Source: Azoarcus sp. CIB (GTDB lineage: Bacteria > Pseudomonadota > Gammaproteobacteria > Burkholderiales > Rhodocyclaceae). Taken from it: a stretch of DNA of 64,000 nucleotides. Under the pieces are notes generated by a model that was given only the letters and a program-made list of their open reading frames with translations, ran no database searches and was not told the DNA's origin. A program made the translations under genes and the position numbers. Each line of letters starts with the position of its first letter. The stretch's first letter is position 1. The DNA is taken from the NCBI RefSeq assembly GCF_001190925.1, contig NZ_CP011072.1:2294001-2358000 (forward strand), read 5' to 3'. This document shows positions 36,558-45,146 of this stretch, piece by piece.

Positions 36558-38768
36558 TCACACCTCGCCGGCGAGCGCTGCCTGCCGGCCGGGCAGCTGC
36601 TGCAGGTCTTCGACGATCTGCCGTTGCGACATGATCGACAAGTCGATGATCTCGCGCGCCTGCGCGACGTAGTAGGCGAGCTGCTCGTCGCTGCGCGTCA
36701 GGGACTTTTCGAGCGCACCTTCGATGCGCGCAAGCGTCGCCATCATCCGGTCGTTGGACTCGGCGAAGAGCTGCACGGCGAAACCAAAGGCCTCGCTCAG
36801 GCTGGCCACCTCGGCGGCGCCGCCGGTGATCTCGCCCGCCACGCCGGCGATCCGCGCCGATTCCGTCTCGATGCTGGCGGAGAACCGCGTCCCCGCACGC
36901 TCCAGCAGTTCGGTCGCCGAGGCCACCAGCGAGTCGATCGCCGAACGCTGCTCGGTCGAGGCGTGATTGATCGCGGACAGCAGCGTCCCCAGCGTTTCCA
37001 TGATGCGGCTGCGCTCCTCGAGGAGCCCGTTGTCGCGCGCGATGCTGGCGGAGAGTTCCTGTCGCAGCTGGCCGATGACCTCGGCCGCGGCGCGCGGCGC
37101 TTCGGCTGCCGTGTGCATGAGGCGGGCCACTTCGTCGATGGTGCCGCTGGCCTGTGCCTGTGCCGAGGCGGCGATCTCGTGCGCCGTCTCGCCCAGGGTC
37201 CTGCAGATCTGCTCCTGCCGCGCGAGGGTCTGCGCGCCGGCTTCGTGCCATTCCAGCTGCAGCGAGGCTGCCATCGACTCCAGCGTCCGGGTGTGCGCGG
37301 CGAGCCGCGCCTCGTCCGTCGCGGCCTGCTGCGCCTGCTGGGCAGCCGTCGTTTCGCCGATCGTGGCGAGCAGCGTGGCGGAGCGCTGCGCGAAGGTCTC
37401 GGCGAAGGCGTCGAGCGATTTGTGCAGTTCCGCGCCGAGGTGTTCGCTCGTGCGCTCGTGGCTCGCGAGCGCTGCTGTCCAGGTATCGGCCACGGCGGTG
37501 ACCGCCCCGCCGAAACGGTCGGCGACGCCGTCGAGCTGCCGTTCCACAGTGTCGGCGAGGCGCGTATGCAGCGCGGTCGTCTCCTGCGCCAGCCCGGTCG
37601 TCGTGGCGGCGAGATCCGCGCGCAGGCCTGCGTGCGCCTCTTCCACGGAAGTCAGCAGCGCACCCGAGCGCCGTTCGAAGGTTTCGGCAAAGGCGCCCAG
37701 CGCATCCTGCGTCTGCCGGCTGAGGTGCTCGCTGGTGCGCTCGTGCGTCGCGAGCGCCGCGCTCCAGGTCTCCGCGACCCGGGTGACGCTGCTGTCGAAG
37801 CGCGCTGCGATGCCGTCGAGCTGGGTCTGCACCGCGTCGGCCACGTGCGCCTGCAGCGCGCTCGTCTCGCGGGCGATGCCTTCCATCGTCGCAGCGACCA
37901 CGGGCCGGATCGTTTCGCCGGCGAGCCGGGCGCTTTCGGTCAGGCTGAGCTTGAGGGAGTTGTCCACCGAGGCGGCCAGTTGCGCGTACGTCTCGCGCGC
38001 GTCGCCGTGGAAGCGTTCCTGCCCGGACACGAGGCGCTCATTCAGTTCCCTGCCCTGCCGGTCCATCTGCTCCATCATCGCCTGCAGCTTGTCGACCAGT
38101 TCGGGCAACACCCGCGCCTGCAGCTGCAGCGCCTTAAAGGTTTCCTGGCGCTGATGCGCGAGCGAGAAGCCGCGCAGCGAGGTGCCGATCCGGGTGTCGA
38201 GCACTTGCGCGACCTGCATGCGCTCGCGCCGGCAGACGGCCGAGATCAGGCCCAGCATCGCGGACGCCGCCACGCCTGCCACGGAGGTGCCGAACGCGAC
38301 CCCCAGGCCGCGCACCGGGGCCGCGAGCGAAGCGCGGATCGCCTCCAGGTTGGTGGTGCTTTCCAGCGCGATGACGGCGCCATTGAGCGTCACGACCATG
38401 CCGAGGAAGGTGCCGAGCATGCCCAGCAGCACCAGCAGGCCGACGAGGTAGGGCGTCATCGCCGGGCCGGGCAGCCCGGCGCGCTCGCCTTCGATGCGCA
38501 GGCGCACCGGGTTCTGCACGGACGGCGGCAGCTGACGCAGCCATTCGCCCGGGTGCGACAGATCCTCGGGGACCCCGTCCAGCGCGCGCGCCAGGGCAGC
38601 CGTGGTGCGGTGGAAACGCAGCAATTCCACCGCGCCCGTCACATAGACCGCGCCGATGATCGCCGTCATGGCCAGCGCCAGCGCGCTGGAGCCGACATAT
38701 CCGGCGCCGACCCAGAACACGGCGACCAGGCCTACGAGGAAGGCCGCCATACAGATGGTTCTATTCAT
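36558..38768 (-). CDS. MotA/ExbB-like protein with long coiled-coil tail (DUF802)
   Basis: The 736-residue protein has four membrane helices (about 5-24, 28-48, 107-130, 155-178). The last two carry the MotA/ExbB core: LGMLGTFLGMVVTLNGA and GLGVAFGTSVAGVAASAMLGL. A cytoplasmic tail of about 550 residues follows, predicted helical and coiled-coil and containing DUF802. It includes two 95-residue tandem repeats. The plan is that of ZorA. ATGA overlaps link it to DUF3348. Confidence 0.88.
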   Translation of the reverse strand: MNRTICMAAFLVGLVAVFWVGAGYVGSSALALAMTAIIGAVYVTGAVELLRFHRTTAALARALDGVPEDLSHPGEWLRQLPPSVQNPVRLRIEGERAGLPGPAMTPYLVGLLVLLGMLGTFLGMVVTLNGAVIALESTTNLEAIRASLAAPVRGLGVAFGTSVAGVAASAMLGLISAVCRRERMQVAQVLDTRIGTSLRGFSLAHQRQETFKALQLQARVLPELVDKLQAMMEQMDRQGRELNERLVSGQERFHGDARETYAQLAASVDNSLKLSLTESARLAGETIRPVVAATMEGIARETSALQAHVADAVQTQLDGIAARFDSSVTRVAETWSAALATHERTSEHLSRQTQDALGAFAETFERRSGALLTSVEEAHAGLRADLAATTTGLAQETTALHTRLADTVERQLDGVADRFGGAVTAVADTWTAALASHERTSEHLGAELHKSLDAFAETFAQRSATLLATIGETTAAQQAQQAATDEARLAAHTRTLESMAASLQLEWHEAGAQTLARQEQICRTLGETAHEIAASAQAQASGTIDEVARLMHTAAEAPRAAAEVIGQLRQELSASIARDNGLLEERSRIMETLGTLLSAINHASTEQRSAIDSLVASATELLERAGTRFSASIETESARIAGVAGEITGGAAEVASLSEAFGFAVQLFAESNDRMMATLARIEGALEKSLTRSDEQLAYYVAQAREIIDLSIMSQRQIVEDLQQLPGRQAALAGEV
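37329..37868 (-). repeat. Two 95-residue tandem repeats in the motor tail
   Basis: Residues 301-395 and 396-480 of the DUF802 protein are near copies: both begin ET(S/T)AL and share QLDG(I/V)A, the ETW/DTW-(S/T)AALA-HERTSEHL block, and AFAETF-RS. The repeat unit is about 285 bases at DNA level. Duplication lengthens the coiled tail that, in ZorA, couples the motor to cytoplasmic effectors. Confidence 0.8.
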
Positions 38769-39538
38769 TGCTTCCTTGTCATCTCGTCGTCGAGAGCTGC
38801 GATCAGCCCTGCGATCGGCTGCAGCCGAAGATCCAGCTCCGCCAGCAGCACGGACTGCAGCTCCCGGCAGAACTCCGCCAGCCACCCGCCCGGCTGCATC
38901 CACCGGACCACATCATCCGCCGTCTGCGTTTCGGCCAGCGTCGCGCAGTGCGCGTCGTAGCGTTGCTCGAAACGCCGGCCGAGGAATGCCGGCACGCTCG
39001 CCAGCAAGTCGCGCTCCCGCGCGGCCAGTGCCTGATCCATCACCGCGTCGAGCGCGGCGAGCCGCCCGAGGGAGGCCGCCCGCCCCTGCAGCGCCGCGCG
39101 TACCGTCCCCCGCAGCGGGCCGATGCGCACTGCCATGTCCCGCTGGTGCGCGAGATAGTAGCGATGGTAGGGCGCGAAGTCGGCCGCCTTTTCCACTGGC
39201 GTCTGCGGGTCGGGAGTCGGCAGTTCGATCCGCGCCGGGCCGGGCCTGAACACACCGTCGTTCGTGATCGACTCCGTCAGCGCGTCGCGCGCGCGCGCCA
39301 TCGCCTGCCGCAGCGCCGCCGCGTCCTGCGACACCGCGGTAGCGGCAGCCGCCGCGCCGCCCGAGTTCCCGGCATTGAGCGCGGAATACAGCGTGAGCGC
39401 GTCCGCGAAGCCGAGCCATTGGCCGAGCCGGTCGGCAAAGGACTGCTTCGACGCCGGCACGTCGGCGGCCGTCAGCCCGCCGAGCGCGCGGACCAGCCCG
39501 GAACCGTTGATATGCGTACGCGACAAGCCTTGCGCCAT
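38765..39538 (-). CDS. DUF3348 protein, first gene of the motor operon
   Basis: The 257-residue soluble protein matches DUF3348: N-terminal THINGSGLVRALGGL, then FADRLGQWLGFADALTLYSAL, a middle PYHRYYLAHQRDM block and the C-terminal SVLLAELDLRLQPI. ATG 39538 is chosen because conserved sequence begins there. It overlaps the MotA-like gene by four bases. The function is unknown and the family is found mainly beside DUF802 genes. Confidence 0.85.
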   Translation of the reverse strand: MAQGLSRTHINGSGLVRALGGLTAADVPASKQSFADRLGQWLGFADALTLYSALNAGNSGGAAAAATAVSQDAAALRQAMARARDALTESITNDGVFRPGPARIELPTPDPQTPVEKAADFAPYHRYYLAHQRDMAVRIGPLRGTVRAALQGRAASLGRLAALDAVMDQALAARERDLLASVPAFLGRRFEQRYDAHCATLAETQTADDVVRWMQPGGWLAEFCRELQSVLLAELDLRLQPIAGLIAALDDEMTRKQ

Positions 39539-39950
39539 CCGAAAAACCGACGCCCGAGGGGCGGAAAAATGCGCAAGGCTACTACAAAGCGGGGGGCAGG
39601 TCAGCGTTGCCCGACCGGTTTGCGACATGCGCGTCGGGATGGTCGCGGATGGCGCCAAGGACTTGCGCGCCGACGCGGGCGAGCCGCTTTTCCCTGCGGG
39701 GGCGGCTCTCCGGGCGGGATGCAGGCCGGGCCTTCATGGCCGGGCGCCCGGTGGCACGACGCACGGATCGAACATGCTGAACAATTGTTTCAATTCGGCG
39801 GTTTCTCCGCCGATTTCCGCATGTATCCGTTAATGCTAAGCAATGCAGGCTGCGGTGTATATGCAAAGCAGAAATTCTTGGTTTTTCCTTCGCGCTCCGA
39901 TTCTTAGCATCTGCCATGTATTCAACGCAGACCGCGCAAGAGGAAAATCC
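39539..39950. other. Intergenic region with two divergent promoters
   Basis: This 412-base gap separates the motor operon from the ABC/AprAB-like operon. It holds a small hairpin (TCGGCGG/CCGCCGA, 39795-39813), an inverted repeat ATGCTAAG (39833-39840) and CTTAGCAT (39903-39910), and the shared 28-base motif listed separately. I see no convincing gene in it. Confidence 0.6.
39853..39880 (+). promoter_or_regulatory. Shared 28-base motif, copy A
   Basis: This segment matches 21 of 28 positions with 47378-47405; the shared core is CGGTG-ATAT followed by A-AGCAGAAA-TC. It lies 71 bases before the ABC binding-protein gene and is AT-rich in GC-rich surroundings, consistent with a LysR-type activator site. 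That assignment is inference. Confidence 0.45.
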
Positions 39951-41372
39951 ATGAAACGCCGTTCGATCATTGCCGGCCTCGGCCTCCTGCTCCTGTTCGG
40001 GAGCGCACAAGCGGAAACCATCCGCGTCGCCATCGGCACGCAGGATCCGACCATCAACACCGCCACCGGCGGCCTGATCATCCGCGAGCTGAAGTTGCTG
40101 GAAAAGTACCTGCCCAAAGAGGGCAAGTACAAGGATGCGCAGTGGGACATCCAGTGGAAGAGCTTCACCTCCGGCCCTCCGCTGACCAACGAACAGGTCG
40201 CGGGCAAGCTCGACATCGGCTCGATGGCGGACTTCCCCGCCGTGCTGAACTACGCCGCCCACCTCAAGGCCGGCAAGAAGACGCTGTTCATCACGGCGCT
40301 GTCGGGCAGCACCACGGGCAGCGGCAACGGCATCGTCGTCCCGGCGAACTCGCCGGTGCATAGTCTCGCGGATCTCAAGGGCAAGCAGATCTCGGTGCCC
40401 TTCGGTTCGACCGCCCACAATCTGCTGCTGCGGGCGATCACCGCGCAAGGTTGGGATCCGGAAAAGGACGTCAATCTCGTGTCGCAGGCGCCGGACGTGG
40501 GCGGCAGCGCGCTGCAGGCCAACAAGATCGACGCGCACGCCGACTTCGTGCCCTTTGCCGAGCTGCTTCCATACCGCGGTTTCGCACGCAAGATCTACGA
40601 CGGTGCTCAGGCGAAGAACCCGACCTTCCATGGCACGCTCGTCGATGCGGAGTACGCGGCGAAGTATCCGGAGGTCGTCGTCGCCTACCTGCGCGCTTCC
40701 ATCGAGGCCGACCAGCTGGTCGCCGCCGAGCCGGAAAAATTCAGCGAGCTGATCGAGAAGATCACCGGCATCGAGGCCGAGGTGAACTACCTGTTCCACG
40801 GCCCCCTGGGCATCCAGACCCGCGACCAGACGTGGAAGCCCGAGTACCGGGCGGCGACGAAGACCGCCGCGGCGACGCTGAAGCTGCTCAAGCGCACCGA
40901 CACCGATCTCGACATCGACGCGTTCATCGACGACCGCTTCATCCGCGCCGCCTACCAGCAGGCCGGGCTCGACTACGAGGCGAGGCTCAAGGACTACGGC
41001 AGGTCGCCGCTGAAGGCCAAGGACGCCAAGACCGGCGAGACCATCTCCGATCCGCAGCAGGTGGCCCAGGTGTGGATCGCCGGCGAGCCGCAGGTGCGGC
41101 ACTACGCCTCGCCGCGCAACGCGCTGGAGGCGGCCAAGGCGGCGGAGGCCGCGGGCAAGAAAGTGCGCGTGCTGTATGCCCACGATCGCAACACCGGCAT
41201 CAAGATCTTGGCCAACCAGGCATGGTTTGCCCGTGACACCAAGGGCAGCCTGTCGGCCTTCCTGCTGAAGGAGGACGCCGAGGCCTGGAGCAAGGCCAAG
41301 GGCGGCACCGTGCTCGACTATGCTGCCGCTTCGGCCGGCGTCGCGTCCGCGGCCGTCGCCTCGGCGAAGTGA
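39951..41372 (+). CDS. ABC substrate-binding protein with NosL-like C-terminal domain
   Basis: The 473-residue protein has a Sec signal peptide (cleavage after AQA, about 22), a NitT/TauT-type binding domain (about 23-345: GSMADFPAVLNYAAHL, SVPFGSTAHNLLLRA, ALQANKIDAHADFVPF), and an extra domain of about 110 residues that resembles NosL (ending LSAFLLKEDAEAWSKAKGGTVLDY). NosL proteins handle copper for nitrous oxide reductase. The fusion suggests a sulfonate- or nitrate-like ligand with a metal or redox function. AGAGGA precedes the ATG. Confidence 0.8.
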   Translation: MKRRSIIAGLGLLLLFGSAQAETIRVAIGTQDPTINTATGGLIIRELKLLEKYLPKEGKYKDAQWDIQWKSFTSGPPLTNEQVAGKLDIGSMADFPAVLNYAAHLKAGKKTLFITALSGSTTGSGNGIVVPANSPVHSLADLKGKQISVPFGSTAHNLLLRAITAQGWDPEKDVNLVSQAPDVGGSALQANKIDAHADFVPFAELLPYRGFARKIYDGAQAKNPTFHGTLVDAEYAAKYPEVVVAYLRASIEADQLVAAEPEKFSELIEKITGIEAEVNYLFHGPLGIQTRDQTWKPEYRAATKTAAATLKLLKRTDTDLDIDAFIDDRFIRAAYQQAGLDYEARLKDYGRSPLKAKDAKTGETISDPQQVAQVWIAGEPQVRHYASPRNALEAAKAAEAAGKKVRVLYAHDRNTGIKILANQAWFARDTKGSLSAFLLKEDAEAWSKAKGGTVLDYAAASAGVASAAVASAK

Positions 41373-42268
41373 GCGATCCGGCCATGTCCGCCAGCGCCAT
41401 CGCACTTTCACCTGCAGCGGCATCAGCGACGGCACCTGCCACGCCGGAAATCTCCGCCGGGGGTTTCCTAGCGGGCTGGTGGGCGGGCTTGCGCCTCGAT
41501 CGGATTGCGCTGCGCGTGCTGGCCCTGATCCTGTGCGTCGCCTTCTGGCAGGCAGCCTCGGTGCATCACCTCGACCTCGGCGTCGTCACCTTCCGCTTCG
41601 TGCCGGCACCGACCGAGGTCGCGGCCGCCGCCTGGGGCCTGTTCCAGTCGCCCAAGCTGTTCGCCCATGTCACCAACAGCCTGATCCGCGTCTTCGCCGG
41701 CTTCGGCGTGGCCGCGCTGCTGGGGATCGCGCTGGGCCTCGTCATAGGACGCTCGCGCTGGCTGGAGGACACGCTGTTGCCGCCGCTCGAGGTGATGCGG
41801 CCGATTCCGGGCGTGGCGTGGATTCCGCTCGCGATCCTGATGTTTCCGTCGTCGGAGCTGAGCATGGTCTTCATCACCTTCATGGGCGCGCTGTTTCCGG
41901 TGCTGCTCAACACCATCCACGGCGTCGAGGCCATCGACCGGCGCCTGGTCGCGTCGTCGCGCAGCCTGGGCGCCGGGCGCTGGTCGGTGTTCGCCGAAGT
42001 GGTGCTGCCGGGCGCGCTGCCCAGCATCGTCACCGGCCTTGCTATCGGCATGGGCACGTCGTGGTTCTGCCTGGTCACGGCGGAGATGATCGCCGGCCAG
42101 TACGGCATCGGCTACTACACCTGGGAGTCCTACACCTTGCAGAACTATGCGGACATCGTCGTCGGCATGCTGTTCATCGGCGCCTTCGGCATGGCCAGCA
42201 GCGGCCTGATCAAGCTGCTCGGGCGGCTGCTGATGCCGTGGTACCGCATCCAGGAGCGCCACGCATGA
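41369..42268 (+). CDS. ABC transporter permease (NitT/TauT type)
   Basis: The 299-residue permease has an Ala/Pro-rich N-terminus, six helices, and the coupling loop SLGAGRWSVFAEVVLPGALP. Family members import nitrate, taurine, sulfonates or aromatics. The GTG start overlaps the binding-protein stop (GTGA); ATG 41384 is an alternative. It is co-translated with its ATPase. Confidence 0.92.
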   Translation: MSDPAMSASAIALSPAAASATAPATPEISAGGFLAGWWAGLRLDRIALRVLALILCVAFWQAASVHHLDLGVVTFRFVPAPTEVAAAAWGLFQSPKLFAHVTNSLIRVFAGFGVAALLGIALGLVIGRSRWLEDTLLPPLEVMRPIPGVAWIPLAILMFPSSELSMVFITFMGALFPVLLNTIHGVEAIDRRLVASSRSLGAGRWSVFAEVVLPGALPSIVTGLAIGMGTSWFCLVTAEMIAGQYGIGYYTWESYTLQNYADIVVGMLFIGAFGMASSGLIKLLGRLLMPWYRIQERHA

Positions 42269-43104
42269 GCACCGCCGTTTCCACGCCGAAGGCCGGGCGC
42301 ATCGAACTGGACGACATCGCCATCCACCTGCCCGGCAAGGTGCGCTTCGAGGCCGTGCGCAACATCACGACGACGATCGCCGGCGGCGAGTTCGTCAGCA
42401 TCATCGGGCCGTCCGGCTGCGGCAAATCCACGCTGCTCAACGCGGTGGCCGGTTACCTGCAGCCGAGCAGCGGACACCTGCGCGTCGATGGCGAAGCGGT
42501 GTCGGGTCCGGGCTCGGATCGCGGCATGGTGTTCCAGCACCATTCGCTGCTGCCATGGCGCACGGCGCTGGACAACGTCGCCTTCGGCCTGAAGATGAGC
42601 GGCGTCGGCCGGCGCGAACGCCGCGAGCGGGCGGAGGAATTCCTGCAACTGGTGGGCCTCAGGGGGTTCTCCGATCGCTATCCGGCACAGCTCTCGGGCG
42701 GCATGCAGCAGCGGGTGGAAATTGCGCGCGTGCTGATAAACAACCCGCGCGTGGTGCTGATGGACGAGCCCTTCGGCGCGCTCGACGCGCAAACGCGCGA
42801 GCGCATGCAGCAGCTGCTGCTGGACATCTGGGGCCGCCTGCAGCCGACGGTGCTGTTCGTCACCCACGACATCGACGAAGCGCTGGTGCTTTCGGACCGC
42901 GTGCTGGTGATGACGCACCGGCCGGGGCGAATACGCGAGGAGATCGCCGTCGATCTGCCGCGCCGGCGCCCCGAGGACATCACCGTGTCGCCGGAATTCA
43001 TCGCCCTGAAGAAGCGCTGTCTCGCGCTCGTGCAGGACGAAGTTCGCCGTTCGCTCGTCGGCGGCCTCGAGGCCCCGCGCATCGAGCTTCCGGTCGAAGC
43101 CTAA
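42265..43104 (+). CDS. ABC transporter ATPase (NitT/TauT type)
   Basis: The 279-residue ATPase shows Walker A GPSGCGKS (48-55), Q-loop VFQHHSLLPW, signature LSGGMQQR, Walker [13 protein letters not shown] and the H-loop THDIDEAL, all as in SsuB/TauB/NrtD. It overlaps the permease by four bases. Confidence 0.95.
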   Translation: MSTAVSTPKAGRIELDDIAIHLPGKVRFEAVRNITTTIAGGEFVSIIGPSGCGKSTLLNAVAGYLQPSSGHLRVDGEAVSGPGSDRGMVFQHHSLLPWRTALDNVAFGLKMSGVGRRERRERAEEFLQLVGLRGFSDRYPAQLSGGMQQRVEIARVLINNPRVVLMDEPFGALDAQTRERMQQLLLDIWGRLQPTVLFVTHDIDEALVLSDRVLVMTHRPGRIREEIAVDLPRRRPEDITVSPEFIALKKRCLALVQDEVRRSLVGGLEAPRIELPVEA

Positions 43105-43168
43105 AAGCCGCCTCACTCTGCTTGGCGCCGATTGGCGCCGCATTTCGAACATCCAAGGAAGAAGCACC

Positions 43169-44896
43169 ATGAGCACAAAAGAACTCACCGTCGACATCCT
43201 CGTCATCGGCGGCGGCACGGCCGGCCCCATCGCGGCGATCAAGGCGAAAGCGAAGGCGCCGCACCTGAAGGTGCTGCTGCTGGACAAGGCCAACGTCAAG
43301 CGCGCCGGCGCGATCGCCGAGGGCATGGACAGCGTGAACAACGCCGTCATCCCCGGCCACGCGACGCCCGAGCAGTACGTCAAGGAGATCACCATCGCCA
43401 ACGACGGCATCGTGAACCAGGCGGCGATCAATGCCTACGCCGTGCGCAGTCACGACATGATCCGCGAGCTCGACTCCTGGGGCGTGAAGTTCGAAAAGGA
43501 CGAGACGGGCGACTACGCGGTCAAGAAGGTGCATCACCTGGGCGCCTACGTGCTGCCCATGCCCGAGGGCTACAACGTCAAGAAGGTGATCTTCAAGCAG
43601 TTGCGCAAGCAGGGCGTGGCGGTCAGCAACCGGCTGACCACGACGCGCCTGCTGGTCGGCAGCGATGGCCGCATCGCGGGCGCGATGGCGCTCGATTCGC
43701 GCAGCGGCGAGTTCGTCGTCATCCGCGCCAAGGCGGTGGTGCTGTGTACCGGCGCCGCCGGCCGCCTGGGCCTGCCTTCCTCCGGCTACCTGTTCGGCAC
43801 CTACGAGAACCCGACCAACGCCGGCGACGGCTACAGCATGGCCTATCACGCCGGGGCCGAACTGTCGGGCCTCGAATGCTTCCAGATCAATCCGCTGATC
43901 AAGGACTACAACGGCCCCGCCTGCGCTTACGTCACCGGCCCCTTCGGCGGCTACACCGTCAATGCCAAGGGCGAGCGCTTCATCAAGAGCGATTACTGGA
44001 GCGGCCAGATGATGCTGGAGTTCTGGCGCGAACTCGAAGGCGGCAACGGCCCGGTGTTCCTCAAGCTCGACCACCTCGCCGACGAGACGGTGACGAAGAT
44101 CGAGAACGTCCTGCACATCACCGAGCGCCCGACGCGCGGCCTGTTCCACGAGGGACGCGGCACGGACTACCGCACAGACCTGGTGGAGATGCATATCTCG
44201 GAGATCGGCCTGTGCGGCGGGCACAGCGCCTCCGGCGTGTGGGTAGACGAACATGCGCGCACGACGGTGCCCGGCCTATATGCCGCCGGCGACCTGTGCA
44301 ACGTGGCGCACAACTACATGCTGGGCGCGATGGTCTTCGGCCAGATCGCGGGCGAGGACGCGGTGGACTTCATCGCCGACAAGGAACTGGCGGAGATCGA
44401 CGCAGCCGCCGTCGCGGCGGAGCGGGAACGCATCTTCGCCCCGCTGCTGCGCGAGGAAGGCATTCCGCCGACGCAGATCGAATACAAGCTGCGCCGCATG
44501 GTGAACGACTACCTGCAGCCGCCGAAAGTCACGCGCAAGATGCTGATCGGACTGCAGCGCTTCGCCGAGATCCGCGCCGACCTCGAGCACATCAAGGCGA
44601 ACAATCCCCACGAGCTGATGCGCGCGATGGAGGTGCATGCGATCCTCGACTGCGCCGAGTTGGCCGCTGCCGCTTCGCTCTACCGCACCGAGAGCCGCTG
44701 GGGTCTGTACCACTATCGCACCGACTACCCGGAGCGCAACGACGCCGAGTGGTTCCACTTCGTCGAGGTCAGGAAGGGCGCCGACGGCCGGCCGGAATGC
44801 TTCAAGCGCCCGGTGCCGCCTTATCTCTACCCCATCGACGCCGACGAGCGCGATGCCTACGACCAGCTGCGGGTCGACGACCCCGTGGCCGCCTGA
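43169..44896 (+). CDS. AprA-like flavoprotein (fumarate/APS reductase family)
   Basis: The 575-residue FAD protein has the dinucleotide fold VIGGGTAGPIAAIKA (about 13-27) and, just after, DKANVKRAGAIAEGMDSVNN, which closely follows adenylylsulfate reductase AprA. A second FAD block is PGLYAAGDLCNVAHNYMLGAMVFG (about 368-391). It is shorter than true AprA. With the next gene it forms an AprAB-like pair, but no sat, dsr or other sulfur-oxidation genes are near. It may reduce or oxidise the imported ligand. A good AGGAAG site precedes the ATG. Confidence 0.85.
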   Translation: MSTKELTVDILVIGGGTAGPIAAIKAKAKAPHLKVLLLDKANVKRAGAIAEGMDSVNNAVIPGHATPEQYVKEITIANDGIVNQAAINAYAVRSHDMIRELDSWGVKFEKDETGDYAVKKVHHLGAYVLPMPEGYNVKKVIFKQLRKQGVAVSNRLTTTRLLVGSDGRIAGAMALDSRSGEFVVIRAKAVVLCTGAAGRLGLPSSGYLFGTYENPTNAGDGYSMAYHAGAELSGLECFQINPLIKDYNGPACAYVTGPFGGYTVNAKGERFIKSDYWSGQMMLEFWRELEGGNGPVFLKLDHLADETVTKIENVLHITERPTRGLFHEGRGTDYRTDLVEMHISEIGLCGGHSASGVWVDEHARTTVPGLYAAGDLCNVAHNYMLGAMVFGQIAGEDAVDFIADKELAEIDAAAVAAERERIFAPLLREEGIPPTQIEYKLRRMVNDYLQPPKVTRKMLIGLQRFAEIRADLEHIKANNPHELMRAMEVHAILDCAELAAAASLYRTESRWGLYHYRTDYPERNDAEWFHFVEVRKGADGRPECFKRPVPPYLYPIDADERDAYDQLRVDDPVAA

Positions 44897-44906
44897 GGAA
44901 GACCCC

Positions 44907-45140
44907 ATGCCTACCATCGAAAACCGCGCCGTCGCCTCCGTCATCGTCGACCCGGACAAGTGCATCGCCGACAAGGGCTGCCGCGTCTGTATCGACGTCT
45001 GCCCCACCGACATCCTCGTGCTCGATCCGGCGCAGGGCAAGGTCCGCATGGCCTATGACGAGTGCTGGTACTGCCTGCCGTGCGAACACGATTGCCCGAC
45101 CAAGGCGATCCGGGTTGAAATCCCCTACCTGCTGCGCTGA
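44907..45140 (+). CDS. AprB-like two-cluster ferredoxin
   Basis: The 77-residue protein has eight cysteines in two groups (Cys19, 25, 28, 32 and Cys53, 56, 59, 63), enough for two [4Fe-4S] clusters. The spacing of the first group and the WYCLPC segment follow AprB, though the C-terminal tail of true AprB is lacking. It is the evident electron carrier of the flavoprotein 10 bases upstream. Confidence 0.88.
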   Translation: MPTIENRAVASVIVDPDKCIADKGCRVCIDVCPTDILVLDPAQGKVRMAYDECWYCLPCEHDCPTKAIRVEIPYLLR

Positions 45141-45146
45141 TGCCCT

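Noticed and set aside
35160-39538. A complete Zorya system
   Set aside because: ZorA- and ZorB-like genes are present but no ZorC, ZorD helicase or ZorE nuclease; the partners are DUF3348 and DUF2894.
39582-41435. A 617-residue antisense frame over the ABC binding-protein gene
   Set aside because: Shadow of the binding-protein frame; no domain and Arg/Gly/Leu/Val bias from codon complement.
43169-45140. Dissimilatory sulfur oxidation or sulfate reduction (aprAB)
   Set aside because: No sat, dsr, qmo or hdr genes are adjacent and the flavoprotein is shorter than AprA; kept as AprAB-like.
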